Shown one piece after another: positions 26,138 to 34,962 of a DNA stretch of 64,000 nucleotides; positions within the stretch are counted from its first letter, which is position 1, and every line of letters starts with the position of its first letter. Source of the DNA: SHZL01 sp031362985 (GTDB taxonomy: Bacteria > Pseudomonadota > Gammaproteobacteria > Xanthomonadales > SZUA-36); assembly GCA_031362985.1 (NCBI GenBank), contig JANLTO010000030.1, forward strand, positions 62,001 to 126,000. Direction: 5' to 3'. The translations under genes were made by a program, and so were the position numbers. Under the pieces are notes generated by a model. It saw nothing but the letters and a program-made list of their open reading frames with translations, was not told where the DNA came from and did no database searches.

Positions 26138-26503
26138 TCAATCGGCCGTGAAGGCATTCCGGATCCATTCCACCGTCATTTCGCCCCGCTCCTTTCCCAG
26201 CGAAATTACATCGAATCGGCAGGGTTGGGTGGCACGGTTGCGGTGACTTTGCAGGTACTTTTGCGCCGCTCGTATGATGCGGCCCTGCTTGGTCCTGCTC
26301 ACCGTTTCGGCACCGCTGCCGTAGCGACAGTTTTCGCGAAAGCGAATCTCGGCGAACACCAGGCATTCCCCGTCTTCCAGGACCAAATCAATTTCGCCCA
26401 CCCGGCAGTTAAAATTGCGCGTTATCGTGCGCAGACCATGGCGCTGCAAGTAGGCTTCGGCCATGCGTTCGCATTGGTTACCGACATCTTTGGCGCTGGT
26501 CAA
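26138..26503 (-). CDS. yraN: UPF0102 family putative endonuclease YraN
   Basis: A 121-residue protein of the UPF0102/YraN family with the Holliday-junction-resolvase-like fold. Seen: GNQCERMAEAYLQRHG, NFNCRVGEIDLVLEDG and LVFAEIRFR, the E-D-ExK-type arrangement of the restriction-nuclease fold (the usual VEVK is AEIR here, so the lysine position is Arg). Its biochemical role is unproven in general. It overlaps lpoA by four bases on the minus strand, the lpoA-yraN order known from enterobacteria. A 6-bp hairpin (26129-26134 with 26144-26149) overlaps its end. Confidence 0.9.
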   Translation of the reverse strand: MTSAKDVGNQCERMAEAYLQRHGLRTITRNFNCRVGEIDLVLEDGECLVFAEIRFRENCRYGSGAETVSRTKQGRIIRAAQKYLQSHRNRATQPCRFDVISLGKERGEMTVEWIRNAFTAD

Positions 26504-28395
26504 TTATCGCCAGTGTCTGCTGTTGCAGTTGCAGGGTTCAGCGGCACCGGTTCACCTCGAATGAACAAGGCAAAAGCGGGGTCTCGATGCAGTTCACCGG
26601 TGGGCCCGGAGCGATATGTGCCAGAAGCGCCGGGAAAACGGAAATCAGGATCACGCTTCATCAGATCCAGCCAGGGCAGCATATTCCATGCATCCAACCC
26701 AAGGGCGTACAGGGATGAGAATGACCCTGCCCGCAGACTTACGAGGGTTGGCGCCGGTTCCGCAGAATCAGAACGCAGCTGCAGCGGAGTAATGGGGAAG
26801 CGAATTCCATTGAGATCCTGGTCTCCCGTCGGATCGTGCCTGCCGGTGAATATCCTGCCGGTAGAATAAACCGGGATATCCCCTGCATCCAGGAATCGAA
26901 GCTGCGGACGAATGGAACGGCCCTGGGCGCTGCTCGCCACGAGAAACAGCATGTCCACATCATCCCTGCGTACGGGCTCGAATTCGAGTTTCATCTGTAA
27001 GGCATTTTCCAGGTGCAACTTACGCGCTTTGCTTTCATCAATTTCAAGCAAGTGCTCCAAGGTGGGCGAGTGGTCATTCTCGCTTTCCAGGTAGCTCGCT
27101 GCTGCCACGATTTGCCGATCTTCATGTAGGAATTCGTCTCTGAAATCCTGCACCATGCGTTCGCCCCACTCCGTTTCCGGCGCAAGAACAATGGCATGGT
27201 GAAATCCCGCAGCAATAGCTTCACGAGCGACCGCCCGGGTTTCCTGGTCCTGGGAAAGGGATATTGCCTGGACGTGGCCTGCGAGGCCGACAGGTGGGGT
27301 GAAATTCGCGGGCAAGTCGTTTAACGCCAGAACCGGTGTGGCCAGACCGGGGAGCTTGAGCAATGCGTCGATTGCCGGCTTCTCCAAAGGCCCAATAACC
27401 CAGTCTGCACCCTTTTCCATTGCTTCGGAGTAAGCCGGACCTGCAAGCTCTCCGGCGTCGCCGGTGTTGAAGAACAATAGCTCTGCGCCCCCGGGACTTG
27501 CTATGTACGCCGTCATTATGCCGTCGCGTATGGCTTCAGCTGCCGCCAGCAAAGGCCCCTGGCTGGGAAGCAGGACCGCGATTTTTTGCGGAGGTGTAAA
27601 CTCCTGTCTGTAGAGCAACCACAGATCCAGAGCATTCTCCGTCGTCATGAAATGATTGGGGTAACGGCCTTTCCAGTCTTCGATGTTTTGTTGCACGGAT
27701 TCAGCACGTACCAGGTTTTGCCGGATCACCAGGGCCAGATCCAGCCAACCGGCAGTGGTCTGGTCGTCACGGGGATTGGTGGCGCGCAGGGCTAATTCAC
27801 TGGATGGTATATCCTGCAATGATTGCAAAAACTGCAGGCTTTCCTCAGGCTGGTAACTTGTGCTGGTTTTGACCACAGCCAGGGCATGCGAGAGATCGTG
27901 TGAAGCCGGTTGGGCAAGCATCCGTTGTGCATTTTGCGCTAGCTGATCAAATCGCTGCTGCATGGATTCGGGCAGATCAGGCTGCGCTTTCCTTAACAAG
28001 GATGCAGCTTCGTTGGGCTGGTCATTGTGCAAGGCAAGGTCAGCCTGAACCAGGATCATGCGCGTCGAGTCAGTGGCGGACAGCTGAGACTTCTCCACCC
28101 GGCGCAGGTTGTCCTGGGCCTGGGGGATATTATCGGCAAGTATCCAGGCATCTGCTGCGTGCACCCGGAGACTGCTTGCAGTCGGTTCACTGGAGGCAGC
28201 GGACTGCTGCTGCCAGAGGCGTGCTGCCTGGGCATAGTTGCCCTCGGCGAAAGCCTGTTCCGCAGTGGGTTCGGCTTGTTTCACCACTGCGGGAGCAGTA
28301 GGGGCTCCGGAACAGGCATGCAACAGGGCCAGGCAAAGGGCCAGAATGGCGTAGCGCCTCACGGGGAGGTGGTGCTTGTCATGCTGATAGAGCAT
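26500..28395 (-). CDS. lpoA: Penicillin-binding protein activator LpoA
   Basis: Outer-membrane lipoprotein that reaches through the periplasm to activate PBP1A. 631 residues. Signal with lipobox LALLHA-Cys28; the N-terminal half (about 30-250) is a TPR-like helical region and the C-terminal half (about 265-615) a periplasmic-binding-protein fold starting KIAVLLPSQGPLLAAAEAIRDG, as in LpoA/YraM. Near the typical family length. Divergent from rsmI and upstream of yraN, the same arrangement as in E. coli. Confidence 0.93.
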   Translation of the reverse strand: MLYQHDKHHLPVRRYAILALCLALLHACSGAPTAPAVVKQAEPTAEQAFAEGNYAQAARLWQQQSAASSEPTASSLRVHAADAWILADNIPQAQDNLRRVEKSQLSATDSTRMILVQADLALHNDQPNEAASLLRKAQPDLPESMQQRFDQLAQNAQRMLAQPASHDLSHALAVVKTSTSYQPEESLQFLQSLQDIPSSELALRATNPRDDQTTAGWLDLALVIRQNLVRAESVQQNIEDWKGRYPNHFMTTENALDLWLLYRQEFTPPQKIAVLLPSQGPLLAAAEAIRDGIMTAYIASPGGAELLFFNTGDAGELAGPAYSEAMEKGADWVIGPLEKPAIDALLKLPGLATPVLALNDLPANFTPPVGLAGHVQAISLSQDQETRAVAREAIAAGFHHAIVLAPETEWGERMVQDFRDEFLHEDRQIVAAASYLESENDHSPTLEHLLEIDESKARKLHLENALQMKLEFEPVRRDDVDMLFLVASSAQGRSIRPQLRFLDAGDIPVYSTGRIFTGRHDPTGDQDLNGIRFPITPLQLRSDSAEPAPTLVSLRAGSFSSLYALGLDAWNMLPWLDLMKRDPDFRFPGASGTYRSGPTGELHRDPAFALFIRGEPVPLNPATATADTGDN

Positions 28396-28450
28396 TGCTG
28401 CGCGTGGTCCGGTTCGGTTTTAAAATGAAATGATACCTCAGAGGGCACTC

Positions 28451-28479
28451 CGATGATTCATAATGCCGATGATTCATAA
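28451..28479 (+). repeat. 13-bp direct repeat in front of rsmI
   Basis: CGATGATTCATAA occurs at 28451-28463 and again at 28467-28479, a 16-bp period duplication. It creates several ATG codons in the rsmI leader and makes the true start less certain. Confidence 0.85.
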
Positions 28480-28519
28480 CAATGGACCGGATACGCACGG
28501 TGCCACAGCAGGATCAGTC

Positions 28520-29431
28520 ATGGACAAGGACAAGCTGCCAGCAGAACTCTACGTGGTTGCCACACCTATAGGTAACCTCGATGACATGACTTTCCGGGCA
28601 GTCAATGTTCTCGCCAATGTCAGCCTGGTTGCTGCCGAAGACACGCGACGTACCCGGGTATTGTTCGACCATTTCAACATTAAAACACCCCTGGTTACTT
28701 TGCATGAACACAATGAGTCCTCAGTCGGCCCGCAATTAATCAATCGACTGTGCGCAGGAGAATCCCTGGCTTTGGTCTCAGACGCCGGAACCCCCTTGTT
28801 GTCCGATCCCGGCTATCGCCTGGTAAACCTGGCGATAGCTGCAAACGTCCCGGTCAAGACGATTCCCGGCGCCAGTGCAATAACGGCAGCGCTTTCCGTA
28901 GCTGGCCTGGCCACCGATCGATTTGTGTTTGAAGGGTTCCTGCCTGCAAAGGCGGCGTCCCGCACAGCCTGCCTGGAGCGCCTGCGCACCGAGTCCCGTA
29001 CCCTGGTGTTTTTTGAATCCAGCCACCGGGTTCTTGCCAGCGTGAACGACATGGTGGACGTTTTCGGGGCGGGGCGGGTTGCGGTCATTTGTCGCGAATT
29101 GACCAAGCGGTTTGAGACCAGCATTCGAGGTGATTTGGGCCACCTGCAGCGGGTGCTTGGTGCTGACCCGATGCAGCAAAAGGGTGAGTTTGTCATCCTG
29201 GTTGCTGGCGTGGTCCCGGACCCGAACGAGCAAATGCCGCCGGCCATTCAAATGGGGCAGGCCTTGCAGGAATACCTTTCAGGCAGCCAGGCAGCACGCA
29301 TTGCAGCGCGCTTGTGCGGCGTAGACCGCAGGGAGCTGTATCAAAGACTGTCTGCCACGGAACAGTGTGCTACGGACAGAGACAGGCTCAATGAAGAAAA
29401 CCCGGAAAACAAAAGCACCGAAGAAGCTTAG
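28520..29431 (+). CDS. rsmI: 16S rRNA 2'-O-ribose C1402 methyltransferase RsmI
   Basis: Methylates the 2'-OH of C1402 in the decoding centre of 16S rRNA. From ATG 28520 the product is 303 residues. Tetrapyrrole-methylase fold: LYVVATPIGNLDDMTFRA, AAEDTRRTRVLFDHF, SDAGTPLLSDPGYRLV, and IPGASAITAALSVAG. ATG at 28520 is preferred because AGGA lies in front and the length before LYVV fits the family; an in-frame ATG at 28463 would add 19 residues. It ends about 35 bp before the RNase P RNA. Confidence 0.94.
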   Translation: MDKDKLPAELYVVATPIGNLDDMTFRAVNVLANVSLVAAEDTRRTRVLFDHFNIKTPLVTLHEHNESSVGPQLINRLCAGESLALVSDAGTPLLSDPGYRLVNLAIAANVPVKTIPGASAITAALSVAGLATDRFVFEGFLPAKAASRTACLERLRTESRTLVFFESSHRVLASVNDMVDVFGAGRVAVICRELTKRFETSIRGDLGHLQRVLGADPMQQKGEFVILVAGVVPDPNEQMPPAIQMGQALQEYLSGSQAARIAARLCGVDRRELYQRLSATEQCATDRDRLNEENPENKSTEEA

Positions 29432-29464
29432 CTATCAATCCTCAGCCTGCTGCGAGACAATAGC

Positions 29465-29872
29465 CACGGGAGTCGGCCAGGCAATCGCTCCAAGGCAACG
29501 GAAACGTTGCAGGGGGGAGGAAAGTCCGGGCTCCATAGGGCAAGGCGCCAGGTAACTCCTGGGGGGCGTGAGCCCACGGAAAGTGCAACAGAAAATAAAC
29601 CGCCTAAAAAAGGGGTCTGACCCCTTTTGAATGCTAAAAAGGGGTCAGACCCCTTTTTTAGCTAGGTAAGGGTGAAATGGTGCGGTAAGAGCGCACCGCG
29701 CAGGTGGCAACATTCTGCGGCAAGGCAAACCCCGCCTGGAGCAAGACCAAATAGGAAAGCAATGCCGTTGCCCGCGGCGCTTTCGGGTAGGTTGCTTGAG
29801 GCTGCCGGTGACGGCGGTCCCAGATGAATGATTGCCCACGACAGAACCCGGCTTATCGGCCGACTCCCACTC
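29465..29872 (+). ncRNA. rnpB: RNase P RNA (class A) with unusual P12
   Basis: Catalytic RNA of RNase P, which removes 5' leaders from tRNA precursors. Recognised by the conserved blocks GAGGAAAGTCCGGGCTCC (29517 on), CCAGGTAA (29549 on), AGTGCAACAGA, GGTAAGGGTGAAA (29665 on), GAGCAAGACCAAATAGG and the CR-V block AGATGAATGATTGCCCACGA near 29822. The ends pair as P1: GGGAGTCGGCC at 29468-29478 with GGCCGACTCCC at 29858-29868. The exact termini are estimated. In the place of the short P12 helix of E. coli there is a 24-bp perfect hairpin (29605-29660). GACAAT at 29456-29461 could be the -10. Confidence 0.95.
29605..29660 (+). repeat. Palindromic repeat-like insertion forming P12 of RNase P RNA
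   Basis: The arms 29605-29628 and 29637-29660 are perfect reverse complements (24 bp) with an 8-base loop GAATGCTA; C29604 and G29661 extend the stem by one pair. Each arm is itself a palindrome (AAAAGGGGT/ACCCCTTTT around a CTG or CAG centre). The element starts after the conserved AAACCGCC and ends before AGGTAAGGGTGAAA, which are the borders of P12. The GGGGTCAGA head is shared with the repeat at 51959-52065. Confidence 0.85.
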
Positions 29873-30001
29873 CGTTCCTAATTACTCACCCACACCGAGT
29901 GAATCGGAGGCAAATGTCACCGGCTGGACATAATTCTGGCCTGGCACAGCCACGCCGATCTGCTGTAATCAATCTGCAACGTCTCCAAGTGTTTGTCCTG
30001 C

Positions 30002-30030
30002 TTGACATTAGCCATTTAAGCAACTATCGT
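30002..30030 (+). promoter_or_regulatory. Sigma-70 promoter of the dcw cluster
   Basis: TTGACA at 30002-30007 and TATCGT at 30025-30030 with a 17-bp spacer. The predicted start point is near 30037, directly before the MraZ-type boxes, so this is probably the mra promoter for mraZ and the downstream division genes. Confidence 0.65.
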
Positions 30031-30038
30031 GCATATTA

Positions 30039-30068
30039 GTGGGAAATAGTGGCAAATAGTGTGATTGA
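30039..30068 (+). promoter_or_regulatory. MraZ operator: three 10-bp direct repeats
   Basis: GTGGGAAATA (30039-30048), GTGGCAAATA (30049-30058) and the more degenerate GTGTGATTGA (30059-30068), directly after the promoter and just before mraZ. MraZ is known to bind tandem TGGG-type boxes at one-helical-turn spacing in front of its own gene; the periodicity here is exactly 10 bp. Confidence 0.7.
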
Positions 30069-30081
30069 GGGGTAGGCAAGA

Positions 30082-30534
30082 GTGTATTTTGGTGAGACTG
30101 CAATCAACCTGGATGGGAAAGGCCGCTTGGCTATTCCAGTCCGTTACCGGGATTCAATCCAGGAGCAGTGCAGTGGCCGCATGGTACTCACTTACAGTGC
30201 ATTTGATACTGGTGCCCTGTGGCTCTACCCGGAGATTGAATGGGAGCGGGTGCGGGACGAAGTGACTCGATTGAGCACCTTTAATCCCGGCCACCGGAGC
30301 CTGCAGCGCAGGCTGGTGGGTAGCGCCACGGCGCTTGAGCTGGATGCCAGTGGAAGAATTCAGTTGCCGCTGACCTTGAGACAGGTCGCGGGGTTGGAGA
30401 AACGCGTGGTAATGATGGGGATGAGCAGCCGCTTCGAACTTTGGAACGAAGCGATCCTTAATCAGAAACGTGCAGAAGAAGAGCGCAGCCTGAACGTGGC
30501 TGCTTCGGAAGAAATGTCCCGCCTGGTGCTTTGA
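30082..30534 (+). CDS. mraZ: Transcriptional regulator MraZ
   Basis: AbrB-fold DNA-binding protein that represses its own dcw operon. 150 residues with two repeats of the domain: GETAINLDGKGRLAIPVRYR near the start and SATALELDASGRIQLPLTLR near residue 81. The start is GTG at 30082 with GAGG upstream; the family start MFxGE corresponds to MYFGE here. First gene of the cluster. Confidence 0.96.
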   Translation: MYFGETAINLDGKGRLAIPVRYRDSIQEQCSGRMVLTYSAFDTGALWLYPEIEWERVRDEVTRLSTFNPGHRSLQRRLVGSATALELDASGRIQLPLTLRQVAGLEKRVVMMGMSSRFELWNEAILNQKRAEEERSLNVAASEEMSRLVL

Positions 30535-30580
30535 GTAAAAAGAGGGGGGGTGCAGTTAGCAGAGGTGCTTTTCGGGATAA

Positions 30581-31510
30581 ATGGGCAATTATCAACACCG
30601 GCCGGTTTTATTGGATGAAGTGTTGGCAGGGCTCGACATTCGCGCAGGCGGGAAATATCTCGATGGCACTTTTGGCAGGGGCGGACATAGCCAGGCAGTT
30701 TTAAGCCGGTTGTCCGGGCAGGGCCGCCTGATGGCCATGGACAAGGATCCGGAAGCAGTTGCAGCCGGAATTGAGAAACTGGGGAAAGACTCCCGTTTCT
30801 CCATAGTCCAGGGAAATTATGCGGAGATGGAACGCTATGTCCGGGACTGGGGAACGGAGGGAGGGCTGGACGGGATCCTGTTGGATCTCGGGGTCTCTTC
30901 CCCCCAGCTGGATAATCCAGAACGAGGATTCTCCTTCATGGGAGAGGGGCCGCTGGACATGCGTATGGACCCATTACAGGGCGTGACGGCAGCAGATTGG
31001 ATTGCACTAGCGCCTGAACAGGAATTAGCCCGAGTGTTTTGGGAGTTCGGAGAGGAGCGCCATGCGCGCAGGATTGCCAGGAGCATCGTTATGGCCCGGC
31101 AGCAACGACGACTGGAAACCACCGGCCAATTGGCCAGGTTGATCGAAGATACGATCGGCCGTCGTGAACCAAAAAAGCATCCGGCTACTCGGTGCTTTCA
31201 GGCAATCCGAATAAAAATAAATAACGAATTGGCCGATTTGCCCCTGGGGCTTGAGGCCGCGATAAATGGGTTGCGCCCTGGAGGAAGACTGGTAGTAATC
31301 AGTTTTCATTCCCTGGAGGACCGCCTGGTCAAGCGGACAATACGAGAAGCCGTACGACCAGGCAAGGTCCGCCGCAATATTCCGGAACACCCGGATGCAA
31401 CGCCATCATTGCGGGCAATCGGTAAGGCCGTTAAACCCTCTCCAGCTGAACTCTCCATCAATCCCCGGGCTCGCAGTGCAGTCATGCGGATCGCGGAGAA
31501 GATTGCTTGA
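30581..31510 (+). CDS. rsmH: 16S rRNA m4C1402 methyltransferase RsmH
   Basis: N4-methylates C1402 of 16S rRNA, the same nucleotide that RsmI modifies on the ribose. 309 residues. HRPVLLDEVLAGL, YLDGTFGRGGHSQAVL (SAM motif I), DGILLDLGVSSPQLD and VISFHSLEDRLVKR are diagnostic. ATG at 30581; 46 bp after mraZ. Overlaps ftsL by four bases. Confidence 0.97.
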   Translation: MGNYQHRPVLLDEVLAGLDIRAGGKYLDGTFGRGGHSQAVLSRLSGQGRLMAMDKDPEAVAAGIEKLGKDSRFSIVQGNYAEMERYVRDWGTEGGLDGILLDLGVSSPQLDNPERGFSFMGEGPLDMRMDPLQGVTAADWIALAPEQELARVFWEFGEERHARRIARSIVMARQQRRLETTGQLARLIEDTIGRREPKKHPATRCFQAIRIKINNELADLPLGLEAAINGLRPGGRLVVISFHSLEDRLVKRTIREAVRPGKVRRNIPEHPDATPSLRAIGKAVKPSPAELSINPRARSAVMRIAEKIA

Positions 31511-31779
31511 ACACCCGGTTACTAATAGTTGTTCTCACCCTCGGCGCTGTCATCGCCAGCGCGCTCGGAGTTGTCTACACTCGCCATCAAAGCCGTCAAA
31601 TCGCAGTTCACCTGGGTGAACTGGAAATCCATCGCGATGACGTAATCGCGGAATGGAGTCGCCTGCAACTGGAACAGGCCTGGCTGGGCGATGCCGGCAA
31701 TATTGAAACCACCGCCAGGGATCAACTTGGCATGGCTACCCCGGCAAGCACCCGCATTCTGGTCATCGGCCATGAATAA
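31507..31779 (+). CDS. ftsL: Cell division protein FtsL
   Basis: Small bitopic divisome protein, partner of FtsB and FtsQ. 90 residues: a membrane helix (about 4-22, LLIVVLTLGAVIASALGVVY) followed by a periplasmic leucine-zipper-like helix (HQSRQIAVHLGELEIHRD) and the DQLGM motif near residue 73. The start is TTG at 31507 inside the rsmH stop. Identified mostly from position between rsmH and ftsI, size and topology. Confidence 0.92.
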   Translation: MNTRLLIVVLTLGAVIASALGVVYTRHQSRQIAVHLGELEIHRDDVIAEWSRLQLEQAWLGDAGNIETTARDQLGMATPASTRILVIGHE

Positions 31780-33502
31780 CGAAAGCCGGAACATGGCTCC
31801 CATTGGTCGTTTATACGGATTCTTGTTGATCTTCCTGCTGTGTTCTGTAGCCCTGATTGCACGCGCTGTGAATTTGCAAGTCACTGAAACCGAGTTCCTG
31901 CAAGGACAAGGTGAAGCCAGGTTCATGCGGGACCTGGTTGTTCCCACCCGCAGGGGAAATATAGTCGACCGTTCCGGAGAACCACTGGCGGTCAGCACCC
32001 CGGTGGATTCGGTCTGGGTACACCCCGGAGAGTTATTGCAATCACCAGAAAATATTGCACCTCTGGCTGCAGTGTTGAAAAGTGATGCAGAAGAAATGGA
32101 GCGCCACCTCAACCAGCGTTCCGGCAAAGAATTTGTGTGGCTACGCAGACGCCTGCACCCTGACGTCGCTGCAGCAATTGAAGCTTTGGATCTGCCCGGC
32201 GTATACCTGCAAAAAGAATACCGCAGGTTTTACCCGGCCGGTGAAGTTGCTGCGCAAGTCATAGGCTTTACCAATATAGATGAAGTGGGCCAGGAAGGAC
32301 TGGAGCTGACCTACAACGATTGGCTACAGGGTAAGCCCGGCTTGATGCGGGTAATCAGAGACCAACGCGGCCGTACCGTAGAATACTCCGAAGTGTTGCG
32401 GGAAGCCGAACACGGTCACGATCTGGCCCTGACCATCGACCGTCGACTGCAATACCTGGCCTACCGTGAACTGAAGCAGACCGTGCTCAAGCACGGGGCG
32501 AGTTCGGGCTCGGTGGTATTGCTGGATATCGCAACCGGCGAAGTGCTGGCCATGGTGAACCAGCCTTCGTATAACCCCAATCAGCCCGGCACCGACGGCG
32601 AAGGCTTGCGCAACCGCGCAGTGACTGATGTGTTTGAACCAGGATCGGTGATGAAAACGTTCTCGATCGCGGCAGCACTCGAAGCGGGCATCGTAGTTCC
32701 CACTTCGCCCATCGAAACCTCGCCGGGTAGCATCAATGTGTCCGGTCACACCATCAGCGATCATCGTAACTACGGTTTGATTGACGTCACGGGCATTATT
32801 ACCAAGTCGTCCAACGTTGGCGCAACCAAGCTCGCTTTGCAATTGCAGCCGGAACAATTGTGGAGCGTGTACAACCGGTTCGGATTTGGCGAAGTAACAG
32901 GCAGTGGTTTTCCCGGAGAATCCGCTGGTGTGCTGAGAAATTACCGACACTGGCGACGGGTGGAGCAAGCCACACTTTCCTACGGCTACGGGCTGTCAGC
33001 TACGGTTCTGCAACTTGCAGAAGCCTTTGCCGCGATAGCGGATGAAGGGCGCTTGCGCCGGCCCAGCCTGGTGCAAGGTGCAAGCAATCCGGCTGTCTCG
33101 ATCATCGACCCCAAGTATGCCCGTGAGGTTGCGGCCATGCTTGAAACCGTGACATCAGAGCAAGGGACGGGCAAGTCTGCGCGCGTGGGAAATTACCGAG
33201 TATCGGGCAAAACCGGAACTTCGCGCAAGGCCAGCGCTGGCGGGTATGCCTCCCGCTATGTTGCTACTTTTGCCGGATTCGCCCCTGCCTCTAATCCCCG
33301 CATTGTTGCCGTTGTGACGATCAACGATCCCAGTGCCGGCGAATATTTCGGAGGTCTGGTTGCAGCGCCCCTGTTTTCAACTGTCATGGGTGGCGCCTTG
33401 CGCTTGCTGGATATCCCACCGGATAACTACACAGAAGTCGTGGCGCAATCCGAAGCGAATGAGCCTGCTTCGATTGGTGAAATCGACGGGGGTGCAGATT
33501 GA
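31772..33502 (+). CDS. ftsI: Septal peptidoglycan transpeptidase FtsI (PBP3)
   Basis: Monofunctional class B penicillin-binding protein that crosslinks septal peptidoglycan with FtsW. 576 residues from ATG 31772. One N-terminal membrane helix (about 13-33), the pedestal domain with RRGNIVDRSGEPLAVS, then the transpeptidase with SVMK (active-site Ser in EPGSVMKTF), SSN (KSSNVGATK) and KTGT (SGKTGTSRK). The ATG overlaps ftsL by eight bases. The penicillin-binding triad is complete. Confidence 0.97.
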   Translation: MNNESRNMAPIGRLYGFLLIFLLCSVALIARAVNLQVTETEFLQGQGEARFMRDLVVPTRRGNIVDRSGEPLAVSTPVDSVWVHPGELLQSPENIAPLAAVLKSDAEEMERHLNQRSGKEFVWLRRRLHPDVAAAIEALDLPGVYLQKEYRRFYPAGEVAAQVIGFTNIDEVGQEGLELTYNDWLQGKPGLMRVIRDQRGRTVEYSEVLREAEHGHDLALTIDRRLQYLAYRELKQTVLKHGASSGSVVLLDIATGEVLAMVNQPSYNPNQPGTDGEGLRNRAVTDVFEPGSVMKTFSIAAALEAGIVVPTSPIETSPGSINVSGHTISDHRNYGLIDVTGIITKSSNVGATKLALQLQPEQLWSVYNRFGFGEVTGSGFPGESAGVLRNYRHWRRVEQATLSYGYGLSATVLQLAEAFAAIADEGRLRRPSLVQGASNPAVSIIDPKYAREVAAMLETVTSEQGTGKSARVGNYRVSGKTGTSRKASAGGYASRYVATFAGFAPASNPRIVAVVTINDPSAGEYFGGLVAAPLFSTVMGGALRLLDIPPDNYTEVVAQSEANEPASIGEIDGGAD

Positions 33503-34962
33503 GTTGCCCCATGAGTCTCGCTACCTTGCTTGAAGGCTGGTGCGAAACACAACTGCAGGTAGTTCTCGATGGCCTGGGCATGGACTCGCGCAGGATCCTG
33601 CCGGGCGAGGCATTTATTGCGGTGTCGGGTGGCAGTGCGCACGGCATGCGGTATGCGGCAGAGGCCGAGGCCAAAGGCGCACGGGTAGTCATTCATGACG
33701 GGCTCGCCGAAGTGCCTGCGCTGGGGATTCCCGCCGTGCGCGTGGAACATCTGGGGCGCATCCTGTCAGCGCTGGCGGCCCGGTTTTTCCACGACCCTTC
33801 AGATCAATTGACCGTGGTCGGCGTTACTGGCACGAATGGAAAAACATCCACCGCGCACTTCATTGCGCAGGCATGGCAAAGAACGGCTGGAAATGCCGGC
33901 TTGATTGGCACCATCGGCTATGGTGCGCTGGCGCGATTGAGCAAGGCAGAACTCACTACCCCGGATCCGATCTCGGTGCAGAAGATGCTTGCTGAGTGCA
34001 TTGACCAGGGGGTCGAAAACGTTGCCATGGAAGTTTCCTCGCACGCGCTGGAGCAAGGCCGCTGTGCTGATGTTACGTTCGCCGCAGCCGTGCTGACCAA
34101 TCTTACCCGCGACCACCTGGACTATCACGGTAGCATGGAGCGCTATGCAGCCGCCAAGCGCCGGCTGTTTGTGGATTGCCAACCGCGCTTTTGCATAGTT
34201 AACGCGGACGATGAGTTCGGTCGCACGCTGATTGCGGAGCTTAAGGGAAAGGCCGAAGTGTTGAGCTACGGCACCAATGGTTCGGCAGAAGTCAGGGCCG
34301 CTGTACTGGAGATGAATTCTTCCGGCATCGTGCTCCATGTCACCAGTCCCTGGGGCGAGGGCCAGTTGCACACCGGACTGCTGGGACGCTTTAATGTGTC
34401 CAACCTGCTCGCCGCAGCGAGCTCCCTGGCCCTATTGGGCATGCCCTGGAACAGTGTGATGCATCAGCTGGAATTGATGCACCCGGTTCCGGGCCGCATG
34501 CATTGCCTTGGCGGCGACCACAACCAGCCCCTGGTGGTAGTCGATTTTGCCCATACGCCTGACGCACTGGACCAGGCATTAACCGCCCTGCGGGCTCACC
34601 TTCATGGTCGCATGACCTGTGTTTTTGGCTGTGGCGGGGATCGGGATCGCGGCAAGCGGCCCATGATGGCAGCTGTCGCCGAGCGACTCGCTGATCGTAT
34701 CGTCCTGACTACCGACAATCCACGTGGCGAATCGCCGCAGAACATTTTTGCGGACATGCTCGCTGGCATAAAGTCCTCGCGCGAAGTGCAGGTCATTACG
34801 GATCGTGGCGCAGCCATTCGCCAGGCCATACTGGAAAGCCGCCCTGGCGATATTGTCCTGGTCGCGGGCAAAGGTCATGAAACCTATCAAGAGTCAAATG
34901 GGGTGCGTGTGCCGTTCAGTGACGAAGCTGCCGTGCGCGCAGTACTGGAGGGGGCAGCGTGA
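33499..34962 (+). CDS. murE: UDP-MurNAc-L-Ala-D-Glu:meso-diaminopimelate ligase MurE
   Basis: Adds the third amino acid to the peptidoglycan stem. 487 residues. ATP loop GVTGTNGKTSTAHF, carbamylated-lysine region, and DNPRGESP near residue 411, the motif that selects meso-diaminopimelate. The annotated start is TTG at 33499, with GGGGG well placed and overlapping the ftsI stop; ATG at 33511, four codons later, is an alternative. Ends overlap murF by four bases. Confidence 0.97.
   Translation: MSCPMSLATLLEGWCETQLQVVLDGLGMDSRRILPGEAFIAVSGGSAHGMRYAAEAEAKGARVVIHDGLAEVPALGIPAVRVEHLGRILSALAARFFHDPSDQLTVVGVTGTNGKTSTAHFIAQAWQRTAGNAGLIGTIGYGALARLSKAELTTPDPISVQKMLAECIDQGVENVAMEVSSHALEQGRCADVTFAAAVLTNLTRDHLDYHGSMERYAAAKRRLFVDCQPRFCIVNADDEFGRTLIAELKGKAEVLSYGTNGSAEVRAAVLEMNSSGIVLHVTSPWGEGQLHTGLLGRFNVSNLLAAASSLALLGMPWNSVMHQLELMHPVPGRMHCLGGDHNQPLVVVDFAHTPDALDQALTALRAHLHGRMTCVFGCGGDRDRGKRPMMAAVAERLADRIVLTTDNPRGESPQNIFADMLAGIKSSREVQVITDRGAAIRQAILESRPGDIVLVAGKGHETYQESNGVRVPFSDEAAVRAVLEGAA

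Noticed and set aside
29595..29665. Two separate transcription terminators within rnpB
   Set aside because: The two palindromes pair perfectly with each other as one helix at the P12 position and conserved RNase P sequence continues after them, so a P12 helix is the better reading; termination is kept only as a possibility.
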